A stretch of DNA of 64,000 nt. It comes from Tautonia marina (GTDB lineage Bacteria > Planctomycetota > Planctomycetia > Isosphaerales > Isosphaeraceae). The DNA lies in contig NZ_WEZF01000012.1 in assembly GCF_009177065.1 (NCBI RefSeq), forward strand, positions 1 through 64,000. The letters are read 5' to 3'. The position numbers were made by a program, and so were the translations under genes. Below, one piece after another: positions 17,801-25,140 of this stretch. The notes beneath the pieces are model-generated. The model saw only the letters and a list, made by a program, of their open reading frames with translations. It was not told the origin of the DNA and searched no databases. Numbering within the stretch: the stretch's first letter is position 1; every line of letters starts with the position of its first letter.

Positions 17801-18139
17801 GCCGGCAGGCCAGCAGGCAATCGACTCAAATTCCGAAGGGTCCAGGCGAAGGCCATGAGCGAAGTAGCCTCCAGGGCGCCCCCACTGGCCGCGCTCCGTT
17901 TCGTATTCTCGGGAACGAGGTTCGAGCCAGGCCACTTCCGTGAGGGTCCCAACGCGACGGTAGCGAAGGGTTCCGGGGGCGAGTTGCTTCCCGTTAGAGC
18001 CGGGCAGGAAGGGCCGTAGCGCGAGGTGTCGCACATCTCCCGAGGGAGGATAGCCGGAACCGAGCCGCTTGATCTGAAAACCGTTGCTCGCGCCGAGGCC
18101 GTAACCAATCGGGCATTGTGTGTAGTAGATCTGCTCCAT
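14822..18139 (-). CDS. GTPase-associated protein of the GAP1-N2 type (very large)
   Basis: About 1105 residues. The N-terminus (IYYTQCPIGYGLG at 4-16, GFQIKRLGSG, then GGYFAHGL at 90-97) matches the GAP1 N2-type domain that partners double-GTPases in predicted bacterial conflict or signalling systems. A GAP1-M-like block follows (LVLMDDPHRLGPRIAALTFAF; ELTFSTYHDRPEE). The remaining 750 residues are tryptophan-rich and alpha-helical with no transmembrane segment and no motif I can name. Family members usually open with MEQ-YYT, so the ATG at 18137-18139 is preferred to one 17 codons upstream. A zinc-ribbon GTPase and GrpE-like protein that could be its partners lie 11 kb away on the same strand. 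Biochemical function is not established. Confidence 0.72.
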   Translation of the reverse strand: MEQIYYTQCPIGYGLGASNGFQIKRLGSGYPPSGDVRHLALRPFLPGSNGKQLAPGTLRYRRVGTLTEVAWLEPRSREYETERGQWGRPGGYFAHGLRLDPSEFESIACWPAGLYGQPCWRRSDPEPSRGRRPDDLSLGPDDLITSPDLPHVAPLLDLDSETLAALLARVAEAVRTGRTLVLMDDPHRLGPRIAALTFAFPAVLRTELTFSTYHDRPEELSGFRIHGTVPATQNTRSLLASLGPVVDLTTDRNDSTSPTPPNWARSLASWFLSHDPRSVENWTLTDSRARQAQRPYDPSVLWSDAWLDALIGLAEAARSPVAPPTTPAQWQAFARQVAWTVQVGLSAEFPEARQPDWWRPLVRDASRDPSARDAFWLLLLSSETWVDRTTTEATLWGAITAYFWVRESSIHREQRLNAIVQRITSTELLARFLDGLIRTVPSDFGQFALNWMERRSTIDPRVLLPLQARNAVGLVLDRGQTKAFEHVLHQAMRFGETLPIVLDLIADEAGRLGKTASISSLLADQMEPADLDARARFETWALERRVEGQGEWIASALIRLIAEDHLRDQGETLRDRIPPRLLPVLAESLLEVADRDDANPDAFPWAIEHLVLGLPETDRAAIEPIWAERYLQRIGSPLDLALSLRQAPMTLSAWLASARARIPFTPASIALSDDAQHLVRFLDEGDLLPEESLLRRLPATDRAPLLDLMIDRLAEEQFQPARPILERCGRCWPGAFDPGAAGIELLVKPIADLLLQFLPDPALWIESQDQVFEWLGLSPGLDQHLRHAGLASLIVAETTRITADLNAAWSLRAALLRHPRLASTLVEDLGRDLHAVRPARSIEVARRWTLSLDKGEFTDRFFEVLLNACDGPRLAVIVPEYSAELWTLRSLAWWSAPPCESHAFDLREGFAQLIPMAPLKDLRTRSYIEAWLFQRKPSESALSIREEHLPPLLPEPDPDDPLVSPSELSLGLSELATIRWQCVVALTEFHWEGKTSDARWKDLMRWRNADPSSTAPPVSRLNLDDRYAFVAWVVMALDPPVDNDYALESLARWMTRELGMRSRGRIVECLDQIAAHGIVVPADRVRLAQDLAHQIRFQLDDEFSN

Positions 18140-18285
18140 CCGGCCCCGGCCCCATCGACTCGTCTCACAGGTGAGGACACGCTCCATCATAACCGATTCG
18201 ACGCGTCCTCGTGACGAGGCTGGGTGTTCGGGAAAAGATCATCCCAGGCAAGCAACGCGGAAGGCCCCAGTGAGACCAAGTACGA

Positions 18286-20769
18286 TCACTCGAATCGGGA
18301 TTTCCCACGAGCGGAAGAGGTCCGAGCCGGTGATGCCGAAGGTGCCTCGGGGGTCTTGATGACCTGGGGAATCAACTCATCAACCGTGACATCCCAGTTC
18401 ATCTGACCAATCGCCACGACGGCCTTGTTCTTCCGGGCTTCGATCCGGACGACCCGACCGGGGCGATCGTAACCCAGCCGAGGCACGACGACGCGATCTC
18501 CCGGCTGGAGCCGGGCGCGGGCCTCGGCAAGTCGGGCATCTTGTTCGGCCTGGGACTGGAGGTCGGCGAGTTTCTGGGAGAGGGCAGCGCGGGTTCGTTC
18601 AGCCTCGGCCTGCTGAGCCATCGCCTCCTGACGGGCCTGCTCGGCCTCGAATCGGAGGCGTTGCACGACCTCCCATTCGGGGGAGCCCTGCCCTTCGTCT
18701 CGGGACCGTTCGATGTAGCGAGCGGCACGATCGACGAGATGAGCGGGCATGGCCAGGCGTCGAGCAATCTGCAAGGCGTTGGACGCGCCAATGTCGCCGA
18801 TGTGGACACGATAGCGAGGTCGAAGCGTTTCGATGTCGAACTCGACGGCGGCGTTCTCGGCGTGAGGGTTGGAGAAGGCGTAGGTCTTCAGGTCGCCGAT
18901 GTGGGTGGTCACAATCGCTCGGCAGCCGATCTGGTCGATTTCGTCGAGAATGGCACGCCCGAGGGCGGCCCCTTCGGCCGGATCGGTGCCGGCGCCCAGT
19001 TCGTCCAGCAAGATCAGTGAGCGTTCGGTGGCTCGAGAGAAAATTTCCGTGATCCGGCGGACGTGCGAGGAGAAGGTCGAGAGGGATTGCTCCAGGCTTT
19101 GCTCGTCGCCAATGTCGGCCAGTACGTCATCGAGCAGGGAAAGCTGCGAGCCCTGATTGGCCGGAATGTGCAGGCCGCACTGGGCCATGATCGCCAGCAA
19201 ACCGACGGTCTTGATCGCCACCGTCTTGCCGCCGGTGTTCGGCCCGGTGATCACGAGGATGTTGAACTGAAAGCCAAGATGGACGTCGATGGGAACGACC
19301 GATCGGGACGGGAAGTCGGGGCGGGATCGACTGGAATCGGACGGGAGGGACAACGAATCGCCCGGCTGAAGGGCTGGTGACGATTCGCTGCGTTCTCGTC
19401 TGCGTTGTTCGAGGGGACGACCGGACAAGCCGCCTCTCAGACGGGTCGCTTCGTCTTGATCTTCCGTTCGCTCGTCCGTGTCGGGAAGCTCGCCGGGTTC
19501 GACCTCCGACACCTCGGGAACCAATGTCTGACCGACGGGAGGCTGGAACAGGGATCGGTCGAACTCCTGGTTCGGATCGACCCAGGGGGCCGGCCGCGAA
19601 CCGACGGGAAGCTGGTGGAAACCGCGGAACGACGCCGGAAGCTCGGGTGGCTGGGGCCGGGAACCGACCGGCATCTGATGAAAGCCAACGGAGAAGGCTC
19701 GATCGGCCGATGGCGCATCGGGCGAGTCTGTTGCGGTTGGTTCCGGCTCGATCGAGGCGTCGATCGAGGTCTCTTGCTCGCTGAAACGACCTGCCTCGGC
19801 CTCGGCACGGAGTCGCCGGGCTTCCTCTCGAAAGAGGTGTTCGAGGATCGGATGGCGGGCCCCTCGCAAGAGAATCCGGCCCTCGGTATTCAGGTCGGGA
19901 GGGGTCATTCGGTAGTCGAGGCTGTAGCGTCCTCGGCAGAGAACGAGGTCGAGCGTCGCCATCACCTCGAAGGTGGACGTGAGCGGGTCGGCGACCTGAC
20001 CGACCTGGGCGCTGAGCCACCGGAGAATGCGACGAACCTCCTTCGTCTCCTTGGCCCGAAGATAGGAGAGCTGGGCCGATTGCTCGGCCACGGCTTGCGG
20101 CTCGATGTAGACGGTCTCGTTGCTGGCGCTGGTCCGGTGGACCGACCCCTTGAGTTCTCCTCGGAAGTCTCTGGAGACCGGGAGGACGTAGTGCTGGCCG
20201 ACGACCGTGAAATTCGGGTAGCGGAGGATGCGGCGGATCTCAGGGGATCGGAGCATCCGACGGAGCGTTTCCTGAATGCGCTCCTCGACCCCGGCAATCT
20301 CCCGACGGATCTCAGAAAGGCGACGACTTGCGGTGTCGAGTACGCGACCTCGGGCGTCGAGACAGCCGTCGATGGCGTTGGCGAGGCCGGAGAACTCGCC
20401 GATGTCTTGCTTCAAGGCGCCGAGTCTCGGGAACGAATCACCAACGCGGACGAGGTAACGATCGACCTCGGCGATGATCCGCAGCGAGGAGGCAATCTCG
20501 GCCAGTTCCTCCGCCGCCAGGGTCGCGCCGATGGCCGATCGCCGAACCGCGCTGCGAACATCGAGCAATCCGGCGAGCGGAGGGGTGAGTCCGGCCGAGA
20601 GGGCGTCGGTCATCTCGGTTGTCAGCGCCTGCTGCTGACGCACCTCGCCCAGTTCGAGACTGGGTTGGAGAGCCAGGGCGGCAGTCCGGCCGAGGGGAGA
20701 CGCCGCGTAGGAAGCGACCAGTGATCGGACGCGGTCGAATTCGAGAAGCTCCAGCGTATGCGTATCCAT
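18286..20769 (-). CDS. MutS2-family ATPase lacking the Smr domain, with a disordered insertion
   Basis: MutS2 proteins act on branched DNA or collided ribosomes. The core and lever regions (residues 1-310) and the ATPase (Walker A TGPNTGGKT near 508-516, LILLDELGAGTDP Walker B, TTHIGDLK) are intact. A coiled-coil and a KOW-like stretch follow (LQPGDRVVVPRLG). The protein then ends: the C-terminal Smr endonuclease domain usual in MutS2 is missing. A Pro/Ser/Glu-rich segment at about 313-490 interrupts the protein just before the ATPase and contains two near-copies of FHQ(M/L)PVGSRP and a third partial copy (FQPPVGQ). Length, 827, is near normal only because the insertion offsets the loss. The MutS2 call is firm; its mode of action is open. 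Confidence 0.9.
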   Translation of the reverse strand: MDTHTLELLEFDRVRSLVASYAASPLGRTAALALQPSLELGEVRQQQALTTEMTDALSAGLTPPLAGLLDVRSAVRRSAIGATLAAEELAEIASSLRIIAEVDRYLVRVGDSFPRLGALKQDIGEFSGLANAIDGCLDARGRVLDTASRRLSEIRREIAGVEERIQETLRRMLRSPEIRRILRYPNFTVVGQHYVLPVSRDFRGELKGSVHRTSASNETVYIEPQAVAEQSAQLSYLRAKETKEVRRILRWLSAQVGQVADPLTSTFEVMATLDLVLCRGRYSLDYRMTPPDLNTEGRILLRGARHPILEHLFREEARRLRAEAEAGRFSEQETSIDASIEPEPTATDSPDAPSADRAFSVGFHQMPVGSRPQPPELPASFRGFHQLPVGSRPAPWVDPNQEFDRSLFQPPVGQTLVPEVSEVEPGELPDTDERTEDQDEATRLRGGLSGRPLEQRRRERSESSPALQPGDSLSLPSDSSRSRPDFPSRSVVPIDVHLGFQFNILVITGPNTGGKTVAIKTVGLLAIMAQCGLHIPANQGSQLSLLDDVLADIGDEQSLEQSLSTFSSHVRRITEIFSRATERSLILLDELGAGTDPAEGAALGRAILDEIDQIGCRAIVTTHIGDLKTYAFSNPHAENAAVEFDIETLRPRYRVHIGDIGASNALQIARRLAMPAHLVDRAARYIERSRDEGQGSPEWEVVQRLRFEAEQARQEAMAQQAEAERTRAALSQKLADLQSQAEQDARLAEARARLQPGDRVVVPRLGYDRPGRVVRIEARKNKAVVAIGQMNWDVTVDELIPQVIKTPEAPSASPARTSSARGKSRFE

Positions 20770-20900
20770 GATCCCTCAACGACACAGCCCGATCAGAGCA
20801 GGTTCGGCTCGATTCGGGTCACCTCATCGGAGTCGGATGATGCATGACCCGGATTGATTGTCGCACGAAGCGGCAACGATCTGCCAGACGAGTCGAGGGA

Positions 20901-21584
20901 TCAGGGAGCAGTCTGAATATCGGGCGGCTGCGTTTCGTTGAGACGAGCGTGGGCGAGTTCTTCCCATCGGCTGATCTCGAAACCGAGGTCCTGCCCTGTG
21001 ATCTGCTTGAGGGTCTGGTAGCTTGCGGCCCGGATGGCGGGGTCAGGGTTGCGCATGCCTTCAACGAGTGTCAGGCCGATGCGGGGATCCTCGGGTGCCA
21101 GGTCTCCCAGGGCCTCGATCGCGGCCACGCGGCAGTCTCGGCTGACATCGGTCGTCATGACGCGAGCCAGGAGCGTGGCGTCTTCGATCGTGCCAATCTT
21201 GCCGAGCGCGCGGCAGGCTTCGGTCCGAACGATCGGATCGTCGGCCAGTGCGGTCTTGCGGAGAACCGTGAGCGCTTCGGGACGGTTCAGCGCTCCGAGG
21301 GTTCGGCAGATGGCCGCCTGGGTCGCAACCGATTCTTTCCCTCCCTCTAGCGCTGCCACGAGCACGCCGACTGCTTCGGTCTTCTGGCTCTCATCACTGT
21401 AACAACTGGGATCGGCGAGCTTCGTGAACGCAGCGTACCGCACGTTCGGATTGTCGCTTTCCTGGACATGCCGGAGGAAGCTCGATGCGGTCGTTCCGAG
21501 AAACCCGACCCCACCACACCCGGAAACCATGACGACCAGACAGACCAGCTTCGTCGCCAGGGACCGGTGGAGCGTCGGAATCAT
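20901..21584 (-). CDS. HEAT-repeat lipoprotein
   Basis: From the ATG at 21582-21584 the protein begins with a 22-residue lipoprotein signal ending in VSGC, the likely lipidated cysteine, so it is probably anchored to a membrane. The mature part is a run of HEAT-like repeats: NVRYAAFTKLAD, ATQAAICRTLGAL, IVRTEACRALGKIG, DCRVAAIEALGDLA and AIRAASYQTLKQITG. These act as protein-binding solenoids. Starts further upstream (for example 21605) would bury the signal and are less likely. The gene lies upstream of mutS2 on the same strand, separated by 131 bp. The binding partner is unknown. Confidence 0.8.
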   Translation of the reverse strand: MIPTLHRSLATKLVCLVVMVSGCGGVGFLGTTASSFLRHVQESDNPNVRYAAFTKLADPSCYSDESQKTEAVGVLVAALEGGKESVATQAAICRTLGALNRPEALTVLRKTALADDPIVRTEACRALGKIGTIEDATLLARVMTTDVSRDCRVAAIEALGDLAPEDPRIGLTLVEGMRNPDPAIRAASYQTLKQITGQDLGFEISRWEELAHARLNETQPPDIQTAP

Positions 21585-21890
21585 TGGGAGGTTCTGACCT
21601 TCCATGAACGGGGCTCCCACCGCGATTGCGGAGGATCGAGTCGGGAGGGGACCGAGAACGGTCACGAGGTGGCCATCCAAGGGTGTCCGAACCGGTCGGC
21701 CGGGATCATCGGCCCGGGATCATGATCGGGGATCGGTTCAGGGTCAAGGTCAGCTCGGGACGAGATGGGCGACTTGGCTGGTGGTTCGAGGCTGGCGGCC
21801 TCGGTATGCTCAGCCGCTCAGGCCGACCTCTCCCACGGCCAGTTCGCACTCACCCTCGTCCTTCTCGGTCCTTGGATGGAGTTCGTTCTC
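21585..21890. other. Divergent intergenic region
   Basis: Roughly 300 bp separate the divergent lipoprotein and glycosylasparaginase genes and must hold both promoters. I see no clear consensus hexamers and no repeat. Longer in-frame starts for both neighbours reach into it but lack family support. Confidence 0.4.
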
Positions 21891-22940
21891 ATGATGGAAC
21901 CGATTGATCGCCGGACCCTGCTTTCGGCTGGAGTCACTGGACTTTGCGCTGCAACCCTGGGGATCGGTGCAGCCCCACGACGCCAGGTTGGGAAGGGAAA
22001 ACCGGTCGTTGTTGCCAGCGCCAATGGCTTGCAGACGGTCACGAAAGCGATGGATTTGATCCTCGCCGGTGCGGATCCGCTCGATGCGGCGATTGAAGGG
22101 GTGGCGATCGTGGAAGCCGACCCAAACGATCGAAGCGTAGGCTATGGCGGCCTACCGAACGAGGACGGCGTGGTGGAACTTGACGCAGCCGTGATGCATG
22201 GCCCCACGGCCAACGGGGGGGCAGTGGCGTCACTTCAAAACATCATGCACCCGGCCGCCGTGGCTCGGATGGTGATGCAACGCACCGATCACTGCCTGCT
22301 GGTGGGTGAGGGAGCGCTCCGCTTTGCCCGGATGCACGGGTTCCCCGAGGTGAACCTGCTGACCGAGGAGTCTCGCAAGATCTGGCTGCACTGGAAGGAG
22401 ACGCTGAGCGATCGCGACGATCGATTTCCGCCTTCCGACGATCAGGTCGATCCCGTTGTCCGACAGTTCTTCGGGATTCGAGAGACTGGGACCATCCACT
22501 GCTCGGCGCTGGATACGCACGGCAATCTTGGTTGCGTGACAACCACGTCGGGGCTGTCTTTCAAGATTCCAGGTCGGGTGGGAGATTCACCGATTCTGGG
22601 GGCCGGGCTCTATCTGGACAACGAGTTCGGCTCGGCTGGTTCCACCGGACGAGGTGAAGCCAACCTCCTCAATTGCTCAAGCCTTCGCATTGTCGAGGCC
22701 CTGCGAGCCGGCAAGGCACCACAAGACGCCGCGCTCGAAGCGTGCAAGCAGATCGCCAGAACGAACCTCAACCCGAAACTTCGAGACGACCAGGGACGTC
22801 CAAATTTTGACGTAACGTTCTACTGTGTTCGCAAGGACGGGAGCTTCGGAGGTGCTTCGATCTGGTCGGGAGCCCGGATGGCGGTTCACGACGGTGACTC
22901 CGCCAGACTCGTCGATTGTGCCGCACTCTATGACCGGTAA
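21891..22940 (+). CDS. N4-(beta-N-acetylglucosaminyl)-L-asparaginase (Ntn hydrolase)
   Basis: Glycosylasparaginases release asparagine-linked GlcNAc; they are made as precursors that self-cleave before a threonine nucleophile. Here the cleavage site is TGTIHCSALD, with Thr201 the likely new N-terminus. The upstream GYGGLPNEDGVVELDA and downstream GDSPILGAGLYLD and GSTGRGEA blocks are family hallmarks. A DRRTLLSAG motif followed by a hydrophobic stretch is a probable twin-arginine signal, so the enzyme is likely exported. The ATG at 21891 is chosen because GGAG lies about nine bases upstream; ATGs at 21765 and 21876 are possible. It is monocistronic and ends at a composite hairpin. Confidence 0.9.
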   Translation: MMEPIDRRTLLSAGVTGLCAATLGIGAAPRRQVGKGKPVVVASANGLQTVTKAMDLILAGADPLDAAIEGVAIVEADPNDRSVGYGGLPNEDGVVELDAAVMHGPTANGGAVASLQNIMHPAAVARMVMQRTDHCLLVGEGALRFARMHGFPEVNLLTEESRKIWLHWKETLSDRDDRFPPSDDQVDPVVRQFFGIRETGTIHCSALDTHGNLGCVTTTSGLSFKIPGRVGDSPILGAGLYLDNEFGSAGSTGRGEANLLNCSSLRIVEALRAGKAPQDAALEACKQIARTNLNPKLRDDQGRPNFDVTFYCVRKDGSFGGASIWSGARMAVHDGDSARLVDCAALYDR

Positions 22941-22997
22941 GGCCAAGACGACAGGGCAGCGAAGGTTGTTCGATCAATCGGGCTGACCATCCCTTCC

Positions 22998-23050
22998 GAT
23001 TGCAAGAGAACCCACCAGTCGCCAGGAACCGGCGACGACTTCTCGCAATC
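22998..23050. terminator. Nested hairpin between convergent genes
   Basis: GATTGC/GCAATC (22998-23003, 23045-23050), GAGAA/TTCTC and an inner GTCGCC/GGCGAC (23018-23023, 23031-23036) build one nested stem-loop. It lies between the convergent asparaginase and H1-like genes. It is followed by an A-rich stretch on the plus strand, i.e. T-rich for the opposite direction. A bidirectional terminator is likely. Confidence 0.6.
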
Positions 23051-23135
23051 AATAAGATAAACAACTCGGTACTCGACCGCATGAACAGGGAGGTCGAAGG
23101 ATCCCCTGCTCATGCGGCGAAGCAGCGCTGATCAA

Positions 23136-23579
23136 TCATGCGGAGGTCGAGGCGGTGAGATGCTTCTTCCCCGCGGCAGTCGTGAGGAAGGGAGTATTGC
23201 CGGTCTCCTTGTCCTTTGCACCTCGCTTGACGAGCTTCAATTCTCGGAGCTTGTCGATCGATCTCAGCTCCGTCTTCTGGGCTGGCGTGTAGCCAGGCTC
23301 ACCAGCGGCCTCGATCTGGCGAAGGATTTTCTCCTGAGCGTCCGTGAGTTTCAAAGGCTTCTTGGTTGCTGCCTTGGGGGCAGGTTTCGTCTTCGCAGCC
23401 GTCGCCGAAGACGCTGGGGCGGCTGCCTTGGCGGGAGTCTTCGACGCCTTGGGGGCGGCCGCCTTCCGAGCCGTTGCAGGACGAGTCTTCGCAACCTTTG
23501 GTTTTGCCGGAGCCGCCGTGGTCTTCTTCTTGGTCGCGGTTGTCTTCTTCGCCGCCGTCCCGGTCTTCTTCGCCGCCAT
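23136..23579 (-). CDS. Histone H1-like Ala/Lys/Pro-rich DNA-binding protein
   Basis: 147 residues. The first half is low-complexity AKK/TKK/PAK/APK repeats like bacterial H1-type proteins and the tails of some HU proteins, which bind DNA non-specifically. The second half (LTDAQEKILRQIEAAGE ... LRSIDKLRELKLVKRG) looks like a small helical, possibly winged-helix, domain. It is strongly basic and has no signal peptide. The ATG at 23577-23579 has GAGGG upstream. It is preceded on its own strand by an AT-rich region. A role in chromosome compaction, relevant to planctomycetes with condensed nucleoids, is inference. Confidence 0.8.
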   Translation of the reverse strand: MAAKKTGTAAKKTTATKKKTTAAPAKPKVAKTRPATARKAAAPKASKTPAKAAAPASSATAAKTKPAPKAATKKPLKLTDAQEKILRQIEAAGEPGYTPAQKTELRSIDKLRELKLVKRGAKDKETGNTPFLTTAAGKKHLTASTSA

Positions 23580-24280
23580 CGTCTCACACCCTCAGTGGAA
23601 AGGAACCGACTGGCCGGAACCGGTCCACCGGCCTTTGCAGTGATTTTCTTAGCGAAATATAACACGCCTGTGAAGACAGCGAAGGAGCAAGGAAGCCGGT
23701 TTTCTCAGGTGTTCCAGCCAATCGGCAACAATTTGATCAAATCGATTCAATTTGCGATTGTTTTTGTGAATTTTGATTTCATTCAGTTGATGTTCTTTAG
23801 AATTCTGACACAGTCATTAAAATCCCTTGGTTTTTCCTGAGTATGACTCGGAATCCTGGAGGGGAACTGTCCATTGAAAAACGTCATCCTGGTTCTTCAC
23901 CGTTCGTAAAGGGTCTCAGCGATCGCACAGGAAAAAAATTTGGCTCGCCTCTCGGATTTTCCCGACCAGGAGAGCGTGGAATGATCGTCGACCATGAGGA
24001 TCAAGAGGTAAACGTCTGGGCGACTCCTGACCAAGGAGGGCATTCGGAGCGAAGGAAGTTCGTGAGGCTGAACGGTCCTTCGGTCCTCTTCCCGACGACC
24101 CCGAACGTTGCTAAGGGGGTACCGTGGACTTCACGAAGTGGAGTGAAGACGCAGGGTGTCCAGCAGGCTCCAAGGGGGACTGCCTGTTCAGAATGGACCA
24201 TCATGATCGAGGAAACGCTGGGTTTCGGAACCCATTACGCAACGTCAGTGTCGTGACGATCACCCGCCGTCCGAGAGGCT
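23580..24280. other. 700-bp intergenic region with an AT-rich island
   Basis: Bases 23640-23860 are strikingly AT-rich for this genome (many T/A runs, TTTGATCAAATCGATTCAATTTG). They lie upstream of the H1-like gene on the minus strand, where TGTTATATT could be a -10 element. The rest, 23860-24280, is GC-richer and has short open frames on both strands (for example 23843-24256 plus, 24001-24204 minus) without recognisable features. I do not call a gene there. Confidence 0.5.
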
Positions 24281-24910
24281 TTAGGCCTCGTCGCGTTGAT
24301 CGAGAAGCGTCGACCATCGAGACTCATGGGGAGGAACGGATTCATCACGATCGGTTGGAGGTGCATCCTGTCTGGCGGGAAGCCGCGCGCCGCAGTTGAT
24401 GCAAGAACGTTCTAAGCTGCTCAGGCGTGAGTTCTCGGGCTGATTCAGAGGAGTTGTGGGGTGCCCACATCGGGGGCAGCGCAGAACATCGAGCTTTCCT
24501 CGAAGGACGAGTGCCACTTCGTTGAGCGCGATCAACCCACCGACCAGAACGATCAGAAATGCGAGGAGATCGACCGGAAGACCTCGGCCGGTCGAAACGC
24601 TCGCTCCAATGTCCCAGACCGTGACCGCGGCGATCGCGAGAATGGCAACGCGACTTGCAAGGGCAGACAGCCAGAGCAGGCGCGCGACCAGCCGATCGCG
24701 GACTGTCTGTCGAGCCAGCATCACCTGAGCCACCAGCGCGAGCGCAATCGGGATCATGATAGCTTCGAGAAACAGGACCTGGACAATCCCATAGTGCGCG
24801 ACCGCATTCGAACGAACGACAGGAACGATGCACGCCAGGGCCGCCGCCGCAAAAAACGGAATGGTGAGCAGTTGACCAAGGGAGAGTCGAGGCTGGCCCC
24901 ACGACTTCAT
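24281..24910 (-). CDS. Membrane protein with C-terminal zinc ribbon
   Basis: I do not recognise the family. About 209 residues: four hydrophobic segments in the first 135 residues (LLTIPFFAAAALACIVPVV, LFLEAIMIPIALALVAQVML, LLWLSALASRVAILAIAAVTVW and LLAFLIVLVGGLIALNEVAL). A cytosolic tail follows with a four-cysteine zinc ribbon, CPRCG then CINCG about 30 residues later. The ATG at 24908-24910 overlaps the stop of a doubtful short frame upstream as TGATG. Similar layouts are common among planctomycete proteins of unknown role. Confidence 0.65.
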   Translation of the reverse strand: MKSWGQPRLSLGQLLTIPFFAAAALACIVPVVRSNAVAHYGIVQVLFLEAIMIPIALALVAQVMLARQTVRDRLVARLLWLSALASRVAILAIAAVTVWDIGASVSTGRGLPVDLLAFLIVLVGGLIALNEVALVLRGKLDVLRCPRCGHPTTPLNQPENSRLSSLERSCINCGARLPARQDAPPTDRDESVPPHESRWSTLLDQRDEA

Positions 24911-25131
24911 CACTCGTGCCCCGAAATTTCGAGATCCCCTCGGGATCGCAAACCGACGAAAATTGGTGTGATGTCATTCGCTCGACATTTGGGTTGCCAA
25001 GCCGCAAGGAAAACGTGATCTGCGTTCCGACGCATCGCAACGCCGACGAACGTCGTGAGCCACTTCAGAGCGCTTTCCAAAGAAGGGGGAAAAGCATTTG
25101 CAGGCTCCTCGACGATCCAACCCTGCCACAT
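24910..25131 (-). CDS. Possible small protein between two genes (doubtful)
   Basis: A 73-codon frame starts about ten bases after the stop of the fused sugar enzyme gene and ends overlapping the next start as TGATG, the packing of a translated operon member. Its sequence, with several tryptophans and a CRANDITPIF stretch, matches nothing I know and could be chance. No Shine-Dalgarno is evident. Confidence 0.25.
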   Translation of the reverse strand: MWQGWIVEEPANAFPPSLESALKWLTTFVGVAMRRNADHVFLAAWQPKCRANDITPIFVGLRSRGDLEISGHE

Positions 25132-25140
25132 CCGCAAGCC

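Noticed and set aside
19405-20724. 439-codon plus-strand frame opposite mutS2
   Set aside because: The minus-strand protein has intact MutS2 motifs over the whole stretch; the plus frame shows no family pattern.
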